Shown here one piece after another: positions 1-7,656 of a stretch of 15,836 bases of DNA; positions within the stretch are counted from its first letter, which is position 1; every line of letters starts with the position of its first letter. The position numbers were made by a program, and so were the translations under genes. This stretch comes from Phyllobacteriaceae bacterium UBA1059 (GTDB lineage: Bacteria; Pseudomonadota; Alphaproteobacteria; Rhizobiales; Rhizobiaceae), in NCBI GenBank assembly GCA_002316345.1, contig DCDI01000053.1:234-16069 (forward strand). The letters run 5' to 3'. Under the pieces are notes generated by a model that had not been told where the DNA came from, did no database searches, and saw only the letters and a program-made list of their open reading frames with translations.

Positions 1-221
1 CGCTGTCTTACAAAGCGGTGCTCAAGCGCGGTTTCGCCGTCGTTCATGATACGGAAGGCAAGCCTGTCACGGCGGCTGGGTCCGTGTCCCCGGGCGAACG
101 GCTAAGCCTCGAATTCGCCGATGGCCGCATCGCAGCGCAAGCTTCCGGCGAAGCACCGCTCAAGCCGAAAAGCGCGAAGAAGGCCACCTTGCCTCCTGAA
201 GGCCAGGGCCGCTTGTTCTAG
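1..221 (+). CDS. xseA: Exodeoxyribonuclease VII large subunit, C-terminal fragment
   Basis: This is the 3' end of a gene that begins left of the window; the reading frame is open from base 3. About 72 residues remain. They show the XseA C-terminal pattern: a 'VLKRGFAVV' stretch, then 'G.P V' and a 'SPGERLSLEFADGRI' stretch (the 'L.RGYA.. ..G..l.l.f.DG' signature), followed by a Lys/Ala-rich tail ending in GQGRLF. Exonuclease VII (XseA with XseB) degrades single-stranded DNA from both ends in the cytoplasm. Nothing links it functionally to the polysaccharide genes, so it probably marks the conserved chromosomal border of the cluster. Its TAG stop (219-221) overlaps the opposing stop of the kinase gene. 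The family call is from recognition of the C-terminal motif only, because the catalytic core is outside the window. Confidence 0.82.
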   Translation, partial: LSYKAVLKRGFAVVHDTEGKPVTAAGSVSPGERLSLEFADGRIAAQASGEAPLKPKSAKKATLPPEGQGRLF

Positions 222-2662
222 CGGCGAACGCTCCACGAGCCATATGTTTTACGGTGGCTGCGGCCTAGGATGCGGCTCGTGAGGAGCGCCTGAAGACGCT
301 GCCTTTTGATGCGCGCGATCCAGCCACTCGTCAGGTCGCTCAGGGCGTCCTTCAAACCAATCACGCCGGGCTTGGGTATTCGGGCTTCGCCAAAATAATC
401 CCATTCCACCGGCGCACGAGCCGGCAATCGCGTCGATCCAGCGCTGCGCTTGGCCGCCGTTTCGTAGCGGTACGAATAGAAGTCCTCGACATCTTCGGGC
501 CGGAACTTGGTCATCGCGACACCAACCACATTGCCGCCCGCCGCACGCAGTCGCGACAAGGCAAGCCAGGCGCTTTGGCGGCTGACCTGGCGCGCGGACA
601 CCACCATCAGTGTATCGTCGGCCAGGCGCGACAGGATCGGCGCATCGGACAGGCCGGTGACCGGCGGCCCATCGATCACCACGAGATCATAACGGCGCAG
701 GAACGCATCGAGCAGAACGCGGCTGCGCGGCGACGACAGGAGATCCACGGGATTGGCAACGGTCGGGCCTGATGTCAGCACGTTCAGGTTGGGAGCGGCG
801 ACATAGAACATGCGCCCGAAGCTTTCGCGCGTTACGCGCTTGGCCAAAATGTCGCTCAAGCCGATCTGATTGGGCAACCTCAGCCTGCGGTGCAGGGTCG
901 GCCGGCGCAGATCGGCATCCACCAGCAGAACGCGATGACCGAGTGCGGCGAAATCCACGGCAATCTTGTGCGCGGTCGTGGTCTTGCCCTCACCGGCCTC
1001 CGTGCTGGTCACAAGCAGCGCGCGTGGCAGGCCCTGATCATCGGCAAACTGCAGGGCGGTGCGCAGTGAGCGGTAGGCTTCACCCAGCGGCGACTGGTTG
1101 TTAGCAAGGTCCACCTCGATCGCCGCCTTGTTTGTGTTCGGCAAGGCGCTGAGTACCGGCAGTCTCAGCTGTGTTTCAACGTCACGCGGCGTGCGGAAAG
1201 CATTGTTGAGGCGTTCGAGGATCATGATCGCAAAGCCCGCCATGCCGGCCGCTATCAGCAGGCAAATGGACAGACTACGCGACAAACGCGGCGTGACAGG
1301 CTCCGCCTGAGCCAAGGCGTCATCGATCACGGCTGCGTTCTGCGCCTTTAGCTCGGCGCCAACACCGAGATCGTTGAGCTTGGTGACAAGACTATCGTGC
1401 TGGGCGCGTTGCGAATCCACCTCGCGCTTCAGGATCGTGTAGCGGATGCTTTTGTCGGCATAAACGGCAAGCTCACCTTCAAGCTCCGCCAGCTTGGCGC
1501 TCAGTTGGTTTTCCCGCCGCACTGCCTCATTGTGGCGGGCTCGCAGGGACAGGATGACCGCATCGGTGAGGTCGGAGCGCTGCTTTTCGAGTTCGCCCAC
1601 CTGCGCCCGCAGCTTCCGCATTTGCGGGTAGTCCGGTTTGAACGTATCGAGCTTTTCCTGATATTCGGCGCGCAGATCGGCAATGCGACTGCGGACGCCT
1701 AGAATGGCTTCGTTGCCAAGCACGTCCTGGAGTTGGCCGCCGTGTCCGGCATCGATCAGCTGCACCCGGCTTTCGGCGGCAAGCCGCTCGTTGATCGCGG
1801 CGGCGAGCCCGTCGTTGAGCGCGCGGATCTTCTGCTCGATCAGCGACTCCTCGCCTTTTGTGACCGCCATGATGCCCTGCTCGCTGGCATAATCCACGAG
1901 TTCGGCTTCGGAGCGCTGAAGCTCTTCCTTCACATCAGCCACCTGTCCTTCCACGAATTGGCGCGCAAGAAGCGAGGTGCGGCTGGTTTGTTCGGCGCGC
2001 TGTTCGAGGTAGCTGGCCGCGATCTGCCTGACGATCGCTTCCGCCGTGCTTGGGTCGGCATCCTGGTAGCCGAGTGACAGAATGCTCGTGTTGCGGAGCA
2101 GGCCGACGCTGAGCTGCGCTTGCACGCGCGCAATGGCCATGCGCTGTCGTTGCTTTTCATCCACTTCCTTCAAGCGGACTTCAGGTGACGGTCCGAACAC
2201 GCTCCTCAACGAAAACCGGGCTTGCGGAAACAGGAAGTCGGCGTGATTGCCCAGATCAAGTGCCGCCACCGCGTCTTGAACGACGCTGCGGCTTTTCAAG
2301 GTTTCGATCGCAGACTGGAAACTACGCGGGTCGATCGTGGCGCTGACGACTTCGAGGTCGCGCACGACACGCGCTTCCGGCGCCGAAATCTCGATCCGCA
2401 TCGTGGCGCGGTAGAGTGGCGTTTGGGCAAGAAAGAGCGCGAAGCCGACAAGCAGACCGACAGCCAGAAAAGCTGCGATCAGGCGGCGGTAGTGAAGAAG
2501 GCGCGACCACAAGCGGCGAAGATCGACACCGGCCGGCTGATCGGGCGGTGTCGAATAAAGGAGATGATCCTGTGCGGCATGATCGGCGGTTGCAAGAACG
2601 CGAACATGCGGGCGCAGTTCGGCACGTCCCAACGGCTGGTCGCCCTCGGCCCGATCAAGCAT
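218..2662 (-). CDS. Wzc/ExoP-family polysaccharide copolymerase and tyrosine autokinase
   Basis: Inner-membrane chain-length regulator fused to a cytoplasmic bacterial tyrosine kinase. From the ATG at 2662 it is 814 aa. Visible parts are an N-terminal cytoplasmic segment, membrane segment 1 (about 60-79), a Wzz-type periplasmic domain with a long Glu/Gln/Lys-rich coiled coil (about 230-445), and membrane segment 2 (about 463-482). The kinase domain follows, with Walker A 'EAGEGKTTT' (about 555-563), Walker A' 'LLVDADLRRPT' (about 579-589) and Walker B 'LVVIDGPP' (about 660-667). A tyrosine cluster FYSYRYE (728-734) is the likely autophosphorylation site. An unusual tail of about 80 residues follows the cluster. 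The frame is also open to a TTG at 2695, but that codon sits in the loop of a hairpin. The ATG is preceded by GGTGA and is preferred. The gene is divergent from the asnB operon. Known role of the family: control of polymerisation and export with Wza and Wzy. Symbol left blank because wzc, exoP and gumC-like names are all used. Confidence 0.93.
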   Translation of the reverse strand: MLDRAEGDQPLGRAELRPHVRVLATADHAAQDHLLYSTPPDQPAGVDLRRLWSRLLHYRRLIAAFLAVGLLVGFALFLAQTPLYRATMRIEISAPEARVVRDLEVVSATIDPRSFQSAIETLKSRSVVQDAVAALDLGNHADFLFPQARFSLRSVFGPSPEVRLKEVDEKQRQRMAIARVQAQLSVGLLRNTSILSLGYQDADPSTAEAIVRQIAASYLEQRAEQTSRTSLLARQFVEGQVADVKEELQRSEAELVDYASEQGIMAVTKGEESLIEQKIRALNDGLAAAINERLAAESRVQLIDAGHGGQLQDVLGNEAILGVRSRIADLRAEYQEKLDTFKPDYPQMRKLRAQVGELEKQRSDLTDAVILSLRARHNEAVRRENQLSAKLAELEGELAVYADKSIRYTILKREVDSQRAQHDSLVTKLNDLGVGAELKAQNAAVIDDALAQAEPVTPRLSRSLSICLLIAAGMAGFAIMILERLNNAFRTPRDVETQLRLPVLSALPNTNKAAIEVDLANNQSPLGEAYRSLRTALQFADDQGLPRALLVTSTEAGEGKTTTAHKIAVDFAALGHRVLLVDADLRRPTLHRRLRLPNQIGLSDILAKRVTRESFGRMFYVAAPNLNVLTSGPTVANPVDLLSSPRSRVLLDAFLRRYDLVVIDGPPVTGLSDAPILSRLADDTLMVVSARQVSRQSAWLALSRLRAAGGNVVGVAMTKFRPEDVEDFYSYRYETAAKRSAGSTRLPARAPVEWDYFGEARIPKPGVIGLKDALSDLTSGWIARIKRQRLQALLTSRILGRSHRKTYGSWSVRR

Positions 2663-2683
2663 TGCGTCACCGCGCCTGATGAT

Positions 2684-2703
2684 CCGCCGAGCCAACTCGG
2701 CGG
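2684..2703 (-). promoter_or_regulatory. Perfect 8-bp stem, 4-nt loop hairpin upstream of the wzc-like ATG
   Basis: CCGCCGAG (2684-2691) and CTCGGCGG (2696-2703) are exact reverse complements around a 4-nt loop. On the wzc strand the loop reads TTGG and contains the alternative TTG start (2695-2693). If transcription starts upstream, this GC-rich hairpin lies in the kinase mRNA leader and ends about 21 nt before the ATG at 2662. It is not followed by a T-run on either strand, so it is not a classic terminator. A leader structure that affects translation is possible; chance in GC-rich DNA is the alternative. Confidence 0.45.
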
Positions 2704-2717
2704 CGTGCGATCAAACG

Positions 2718-2739
2718 GCCGGTCATTGCCGTGACCGGC
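2718..2739. promoter_or_regulatory. Inverted repeat GCCGGTCA-N6-TGACCGGC
   Basis: Two perfect 8-bp arms (2718-2725 and 2732-2739) with a 6-nt spacer. The size and spacing suit either a dimeric-regulator operator or a hairpin in the leader of the kinase mRNA. It lies 55 bp upstream of the preferred kinase ATG. No regulator family can be named from sequence alone. Confidence 0.4.
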
Positions 2740-2828
2740 ACTCTCGAACTCAAGAACCCCATATCCGCCCCCGCGGAAAACACATGTACACGCTGCCGAT
2801 ACCAAGACAGGCTCTCGCTGCAGCAACG

Positions 2829-2875
2829 ATCATCTTACGGATCGTACACGGACCGTACAGCAAATCTTAGATGAT
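2829..2875. promoter_or_regulatory. Operator-like nested dyad with two tandem 11-bp repeats
   Basis: ACGGATCGTAC (2837-2847) is directly followed by ACGGACCGTAC (2848-2858): an 11-bp tandem repeat with one mismatch, about one helical turn. Each unit contains a small palindrome: TACG-GAT-CGTA at 2836-2846 and ACGG-A-CCGT at 2848-2856. The second palindrome is centred on 2852. The outer 7-bp inverted repeat, ATCATCT (2829-2835) and AGATGAT (2869-2875), has the same centre. It lies about 100-145 bp upstream of the asnB ATG and 167-213 bp upstream of the kinase ATG, a reasonable position for a shared operator. The identity of any binding protein is unknown. Confidence 0.4.
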
Positions 2876-2973
2876 GCAATCAGGATGGCGACTTGTACCT
2901 CATTATCTTCTTGCCTTCCAAGGTATTCTGAGTTCAAAGCGCAGAGGGGATTGAGTGTTGGAGTTGCATCACC

Positions 2974-4794
2974 ATGTGTGGTGTCGCGGGAATCTTTGGT
3001 TATGCTGGTGGCCCGCCGTCTTCTGCCAGAGAAGAGCTGCGGCGCATCTGTGACAATCTGGATCAGAGAGGTCCGGACGGCTCGGGTGTCTGGTCGAGCT
3101 CCGATGGTCATGTTCGGCTTGGGCACCGGCGCCTTTCCGTTATTGCACCGGGCTCCGGAGGGGCTCAGCCGATGCTCGACGCGTCTGGGCGCTTCGTCAT
3201 CAGCTTCAACGGCGAAATCTACAATCACCGCGAACTCCGCACGGACCTGGAACAGCGCGGCTACCGCTTTCGCACCGGTTCCGACACGGAAGTCATCCTG
3301 AACCTGTTTGCGGCGGAGGGTGCCGAGGCCTGCAACAGGTTGCAGGGCATGTTTGCCTTCGCGATCTATGACAGCGTCGAACGCAGCCTGTTCCTGGCGC
3401 GCGATCCCTATGGGATCAAGCCGCTTTATCTCAGCGATGACGGCAAGGTGCTGTGCTTTGCTTCGCAGGTAAAGGCTCTGCTTGCGGGGGGAGCGATCCG
3501 TGACACGATCGATCCCGCCGGGCTCGTCGGCTTCGCTCTCTTCGGCCACGTGCCGGAACCGTTCACGCTCCACCGCGCCATCCAGGTCTTGCCTGCGGGG
3601 CATCATGTGACGGTGCGTACCGGGCACGTGGGCGCGCCGGTGCGCTTTGCTTCGATCGCTGAGCAGTTCGCTGTAGCGCAACAGCAGAGTGCATCAGGAT
3701 CCGAAGTCTGTCGCCAAGCTCTACGCGAGAGCGTCGGCCGACACCTGGAGGCCGACGTCGAGGTCGGGCTCTTCCTGTCAGGCGGTGTCGATTCCGGTGC
3801 GGTTCTTGGCCTGATGCGCGATCATCTTGGCGGGCGTCCGATCAAGGCGATTACGCTTGCTTTCGATGACCTCGCCGGCACGCAAGCTGATGAGGTGCCC
3901 TTCGCGCGTGACATCGCCGCCCACTACAAGGCCGACCACCACATTCACCGCATCGGCCGCGAAGATCTGGCTGCAAGCTTGCCGGCCATTCTCCGCGACA
4001 TGGACCAGCCGACGATCGACGGGATCAACACCTGGTTCGTGGCGCAGGCCGCACAGACGCTTAAGCTGAAGGTGGCGCTTTCTGGAATTGGTGGCGACGA
4101 ACTGCTTGGGGGCTATTCAACCTTCCGCTCGATTCCGGCCATGGTGCGCGCAACCGCCTTGGCTTCAGGCATGCCCGGGCTCGGGACGGCAGTTCGCCGG
4201 ATCGGTTCAACCCTTCTGCCTGGCCTGTACCAAAGCAACCCCAAAGCGCTTGCGGCCTTTGAACTCGGCGGCACCTATCCCGGCGCTTATCTTCTGCGAC
4301 GCGGCTTGTTTCTGCCTCATGAGTTGTCTGATCTGCTTGGACCGGACATAGCGCGCGAAGGGCTGGAGCGGCTCGATCCGCTCGGCCTGATCGCCGGCAC
4401 CCTCAAACCATTCCCTCACGATCCGCTGCTGCGTGTGGCGGCGCTGGAAAGCGGCAACTATCTGCGCAACCAGCTTCTGCGCGACGCCGATTGGGCCGGG
4501 ATGGTACATGGCGTCGAGATCCGTACGCCGCTGGTGGATTTCCATCTCCTGCAAACCGTCGCGCCACATTTGGCGGGCATCATGAAGAACAAGGGCGGCA
4601 AGGCGCTGCTCGCATCCGCCCCCTCGAAGCCGCTTCCGCCGTCCGTGCTTCAACGGCCGAAAACAGGCTTCAGCGTTCCCATGGCCAGCCTGCTTTCAGG
4701 CCATCGCGAAAGCAACCACCGCCTGACCTCGCGCCTGTGGGCGAAACAGGTGCTGCATGCCTTTGCCGGTGAGAAGAAGGCACTGGCGGCATGA
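2974..4794 (+). CDS. asnB: AsnB-type glutamine-hydrolysing amidotransferase
   Basis: 606 aa, close to the usual length for the family. After Met1 comes the nucleophile Cys2 of class II glutamine amidotransferases (MCGVAGIFGY). Glutaminase-domain signatures follow: HRRLSV (51-56), FNGEIYNH (78-84 region), GSDTEV (102-107) and RDPYGIKPL (143-151). The synthetase domain has the PP-loop SGGVDS (269-274) for ATP, then SGIGGDELLGGY (370-381), GVEIRTPLVD and KTGFSVPM near the C-terminus. The family makes asparagine from aspartate, ATP and glutamine. Many copies in O-antigen and capsule loci are thought to amidate sugar carboxylates (uronic acids). Being first gene of the polysaccharide operon, this one more likely serves sugar amidation, which is inference. 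The start follows from Cys2 and a GGAG at 2960-2963. Its stop overlaps the next start (ATGA). Confidence 0.9.
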   Translation: MCGVAGIFGYAGGPPSSAREELRRICDNLDQRGPDGSGVWSSSDGHVRLGHRRLSVIAPGSGGAQPMLDASGRFVISFNGEIYNHRELRTDLEQRGYRFRTGSDTEVILNLFAAEGAEACNRLQGMFAFAIYDSVERSLFLARDPYGIKPLYLSDDGKVLCFASQVKALLAGGAIRDTIDPAGLVGFALFGHVPEPFTLHRAIQVLPAGHHVTVRTGHVGAPVRFASIAEQFAVAQQQSASGSEVCRQALRESVGRHLEADVEVGLFLSGGVDSGAVLGLMRDHLGGRPIKAITLAFDDLAGTQADEVPFARDIAAHYKADHHIHRIGREDLAASLPAILRDMDQPTIDGINTWFVAQAAQTLKLKVALSGIGGDELLGGYSTFRSIPAMVRATALASGMPGLGTAVRRIGSTLLPGLYQSNPKALAAFELGGTYPGAYLLRRGLFLPHELSDLLGPDIAREGLERLDPLGLIAGTLKPFPHDPLLRVAALESGNYLRNQLLRDADWAGMVHGVEIRTPLVDFHLLQTVAPHLAGIMKNKGGKALLASAPSKPLPPSVLQRPKTGFSVPMASLLSGHRESNHRLTSRLWAKQVLHAFAGEKKALAA

Positions 4795-5705
4795 GCAGCC
4801 CGCTGCCGATCACCGTGGTGATCCTGACCTTCAACGAAGCGCTGCACATCCGCCGATGCCTTGAGCGCATCCGCCCCTTGGTGCAGCGGATGGTGGTGGT
4901 CGATAGTTTCTCGACGGATGACACGGTTTCGATCGCGCAAACCTGCGGCGCCGAGGTCCTGCAACGCCGCTGGCTGAACTATGCCGACCAGTTCCAGTGG
5001 GCAATGGATCACGCCGGCATCGAAACGGAGTGGGTGCTGCGCCTCGACGCCGATGAGTATCTTGAACCCGCTTTGATCGACGAAATCCGCAGCCGGCTCG
5101 CCGGCCTTCCAACCGAAGTGACTGGCGTCAGCTTCCGGCGCAAGGTGATCTTTCGAGGCCGCTGGATCCGCTTCGGCGGCTTTTATCCGACGATCCTGCT
5201 GCGTCTTTGGCGTCACGGAGCGGGACGCATCGAAAGCCGCTGGATGGACGAGCATGTCGTTCTGAAGCACGGCCGCTCGGTCACCTTCGCGCATGACTTC
5301 GTGGACGAGAACATCCACGATATTTCCTGGTGGACCGACAAGCACAACAGCTATGCCACGCGCCAGATGATCGACTTCGTCGCGCAGGAACAGCAGCTCT
5401 TCGCCAGGGATCAGGCACTGGAAAGCGGCCAAAGTGGCCAGGCCAGGCTGAAGCGGCTCCTCAAGGTCCACCTCTTTGCGCACATGCCGCTGTATCTGCG
5501 CGGCACGCTCTACTTCCTGTTCCGCTACTTCATCCTGCTCGGTTTCCTAGACGGCCGCCAAGGCTTCCTGTTTCACTTCCTGCAGGGCTGGTGGAACTGG
5601 ATGCTGGTGGACGCCAAGATCGACGAGGCGCGTCGTTACATCGCCGATCACGGACTCGATGCCTTCAAGATGCATCTCAACGATCGTTGGGGCTACCGCC
5701 TGTGA
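4791..5705 (+). CDS. Family 2 glycosyltransferase (WaaE/KdtX-like)
   Basis: 304 aa. It opens with the GT-A/GT2 signature 'ITVVILTFNEALHI' (about 7-20), then VVVDSFSTDDT (35-45) and the metal-binding LDADE (85-89). The FRGRWIRFGG and RLWRHGAGR segments (about 121-147) resemble the WaaE/KdtX branch, which adds glucose or a related sugar in LPS core or O-chains. A hydrophobic stretch of about 240-272 could associate with the membrane. It likely transfers one sugar onto the lipid-linked repeat unit at the cytoplasmic face. The start overlaps the asnB stop by 4 nt (ATGA), suggesting translational coupling. An AAGG lies 11 nt upstream, so initiation may depend on coupling. The donor sugar cannot be read from sequence. 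Confidence 0.9.
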   Translation: MSSPLPITVVILTFNEALHIRRCLERIRPLVQRMVVVDSFSTDDTVSIAQTCGAEVLQRRWLNYADQFQWAMDHAGIETEWVLRLDADEYLEPALIDEIRSRLAGLPTEVTGVSFRRKVIFRGRWIRFGGFYPTILLRLWRHGAGRIESRWMDEHVVLKHGRSVTFAHDFVDENIHDISWWTDKHNSYATRQMIDFVAQEQQLFARDQALESGQSGQARLKRLLKVHLFAHMPLYLRGTLYFLFRYFILLGFLDGRQGFLFHFLQGWWNWMLVDAKIDEARRYIADHGLDAFKMHLNDRWGYRL

Positions 5706-6523
5706 GCGTTGCGGGACCCTCCCAGACCTCCGTCAATCCAATGCGCAGGCTGGCCGAGCGCGCTGTGCGCAACCTCGTCGTGCGCCGCCGGCTTCCTGCC
5801 GATTTCGGCCGCCGACCCATCTTCCTGTCGCCGGCCAACCGGCTGCGCGCGCTCGATTTCAGAATGGAGCGCTTCGAGCCGACCCTGCTTTCCTATGTCC
5901 GCCGCTTCGTGCGACCGGGCATGGTGGTGTGGGACATCGGCGCGAATATGGGCGCCTTCACCTTTCCGGCGGCGCATGCGGTCGGCGCGGGCAAGGTCGT
6001 CGCCATCGAACCCGATCCGTTCAACCAGCTTCTGCTGCATCGAACGCAGGCCGTCAATCCCGATCTGCCAGTGACTATCATCCCAGCCGCCCTGTCGGAT
6101 CAGGTCGGACTTGCCGACCTCCAGATCGCCATTCGCGGACGTGCTGCCAACAGTTTGCGCGGGGCCGATCACGGCTCGCAAATGGGTGGTGTGCGCACGA
6201 CCTATCCGGTGATTACGCTGACGCTCGATTGGCTGTGCGAACATCAGCCCTCGCCCGACCTCATCAAATGCGATGCGGAAGGGGCGGAAGCCTGGATCCT
6301 GCGCGGCGGTGCGGATCTCCTCGCCACCAAGCGTCCCATCCTCATCATGGAAGTGCCCAGCGAAAACAGCGGCGCCTGTACCGAACTCCTCCATGCCCAC
6401 CGCTACCGGCTCTTTCCGGCGGAACAGCGGATCGAGCCAGCCGGAGAGTTGCGCCGCATCGGCCATGCGTGGGAAGTGGTCGCTATTCCAAGCGAGTCTG
6501 TCGCGGACTGGAAGGGCGTTTGA
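5702..6523 (+). CDS. FkbM-family SAM methyltransferase
   Basis: 273 aa from the GTG at 5702, which overlaps the preceding stop (GTGA). An ATG at 5741 would give 260 aa but has no ribosome binding site, whereas GGGG lies 9 nt before the GTG. The SAM-binding motif VWDIGANMG is at about 76-84 and the acidic motif AIEPDP follows at about 101-106. The FkbM signature 'LIKCDAEGAEAWILRGG' lies about two thirds along. FkbM proteins O-methylate diverse hydroxyls and are common in polysaccharide clusters, where they methylate sugars. Here it probably decorates a residue of the repeat unit; the target position is unknown. Its TGA overlaps the next ATG by one base (TGATG). Confidence 0.88.
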   Translation: MSVAGPSQTSVNPMRRLAERAVRNLVVRRRLPADFGRRPIFLSPANRLRALDFRMERFEPTLLSYVRRFVRPGMVVWDIGANMGAFTFPAAHAVGAGKVVAIEPDPFNQLLLHRTQAVNPDLPVTIIPAALSDQVGLADLQIAIRGRAANSLRGADHGSQMGGVRTTYPVITLTLDWLCEHQPSPDLIKCDAEGAEAWILRGGADLLATKRPILIMEVPSENSGACTELLHAHRYRLFPAEQRIEPAGELRRIGHAWEVVAIPSESVADWKGV

Positions 6524-7656
6524 TGAGGCAAAAACCGCGTGTCGTGTCACTGATCGGTGCTTACTGGCCGGGCAATGATGCGTCGGGTCCAAATCAGAGT
6601 TTTCGCGCGCTGGTACAGGCGCTGTCCGACCAGTTCGACTTCCACCTCCTTGCGCGCGACCGCCCCTTCAACGGCAAAGTAGCGGCTCCGCTCGGGCAAC
6701 CGGCATCAGGATTCGACGTCACTTACCTTCAACCGGGCAGGCTCGCGCCGCGGGGTCTGCTGCGCGAAATCCGCCGACTTTCACCGGATGTCCTCTGGCT
6801 CAATGGCTTCTTCGACCGCGAGTTCACGCTTCCCGTTCTGCTCGCACGGCGCTTTGGCCGCTTGGCCGACGTGCCTGTCCTCCTTTCGCCGCGCGGCGAG
6901 TTCAATCCGCCCGCCTTGCGTCTTAAGCCGACGCGCAAGCGGACCTATCTGTCGCTCGTCGAGGCACTGCGGCTTACCGAAGGCGTGACGCTGCACGCAA
7001 CCAGCGAAGCGGAAGCGCAGGTCATTCAGGCAGCGCTCCCGCGCCACGACAGGATCGCTCTCGCGCCGAATATCCGACCCCTGCTGCAGCCCATGCCGCA
7101 TCAGCCAAGTCCCACGCTGCGCCTCGCCTTTCTCGGCCGCATCACGTCGATCAAGAACCTCGCCTTTGCCCTGCGCGTTCTGCAGGACGTCCGAACGCCG
7201 GTGCAGTTCAACATTCACGGCCCCATCGAGGACGAGGATTACTGGCAGATGTGCCTGATGATGGCCGCCGAGTTGCCTCCCCATGTCGGCGTGACCCATC
7301 ATGGCGCTTATCCAAACGCCGAACTTCCCGCGATCCTTTCCAAGGTCGACCTCCTTTTCCTCCCGACTGCGGGCGAAAACTTCGGTCATGCGATCTTCGA
7401 GGCTTTGTCTTGCGGCGTGCCGGCCCTGATTTCCGACCGCACGCCCTGGCGCGATCTGTCCGCCGCTCATGCCGGCTGGGATCTGCCGATCGATGGCCCC
7501 GAGGCCTTCGCCGCCGCCATCGACAGCTTTGCGGCCATGGATGAAACCGCCCGCGCTGTGTGGAAAGACGGTGCCCGGAGCCAAGCTGAAGCCAGCGTTG
7601 CGACCAGCGACGCGGTTTCGCGCAACCGCACTTTGCTGGAAGATCTCTGCGCATGA
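6523..7656 (+). CDS. GT4-family (GT-B fold) glycosyltransferase
   Basis: 377 aa. The N-terminal Rossmann half has 'YWPGNDASGPNQSFRAL' (about 14-30), typical of GT4 acceptor domains. The C-terminal donor half has LAFLGRITSIKNL (about 201-213) and the E-X7-E nucleotide-sugar motif in GENFGHAIFEALSCGVP, with Glu285 and Glu293. It is predicted to be a retaining glycosyltransferase acting in the cytoplasm on the lipid-linked oligosaccharide. The ATG overlaps the FkbM stop (TGATG) and has a good ribosome binding site, GGAAGGG, about 8 nt upstream, so it can also initiate independently. Sugar specificity cannot be assigned. Confidence 0.9.
   Translation: MRQKPRVVSLIGAYWPGNDASGPNQSFRALVQALSDQFDFHLLARDRPFNGKVAAPLGQPASGFDVTYLQPGRLAPRGLLREIRRLSPDVLWLNGFFDREFTLPVLLARRFGRLADVPVLLSPRGEFNPPALRLKPTRKRTYLSLVEALRLTEGVTLHATSEAEAQVIQAALPRHDRIALAPNIRPLLQPMPHQPSPTLRLAFLGRITSIKNLAFALRVLQDVRTPVQFNIHGPIEDEDYWQMCLMMAAELPPHVGVTHHGAYPNAELPAILSKVDLLFLPTAGENFGHAIFEALSCGVPALISDRTPWRDLSAAHAGWDLPIDGPEAFAAAIDSFAAMDETARAVWKDGARSQAEASVATSDAVSRNRTLLEDLCA

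Larger units (their letters stand above)
2663..2973. promoter_or_regulatory. Divergent intergenic region between wzc-like and asnB-like genes
   Basis: About 310 bp without a convincing gene, and the only place from which promoters for both the kinase (leftward) and the six-gene operon (rightward) can act. It is more AT-rich than its surroundings between about 2820 and 2960. It contains a strong hairpin (2684-2703), a second perfect inverted repeat (2718-2739) and a palindromic direct-repeat element (2829-2875), each listed separately. GTAC occurs four times between 2786 and 2898. A TATTCT at 2924-2929 could be part of a -10 element for asnB, but no good -35 lies at 16-18 bp, so I do not place a promoter. 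GGAG at 2960-2963 is a plausible ribosome binding site 10 nt before the asnB ATG. Confidence 0.6.

Noticed and set aside
208..225. Possible bidirectional terminator: GCCGC-N8-GCGGC around the xseA/kinase stops.
   Set aside because: The stem is only 5 bp and no T-run follows on either strand.
2784..2870. A 28-codon plus-strand frame with a hydrophobic peptide in the divergent region, resembling a leader peptide.
   Set aside because: It has only a weak GGAA upstream, no attenuator-like structure after it, and it runs through the dyad element. It is better explained as a chance frame.
2830..3681. Long minus-strand open frame (283 codons) antisense to the asnB 5' half.
   Set aside because: It mirrors the codon pattern of asnB, which has clear catalytic motifs. 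The antisense peptide is charged and shows no family resemblance.
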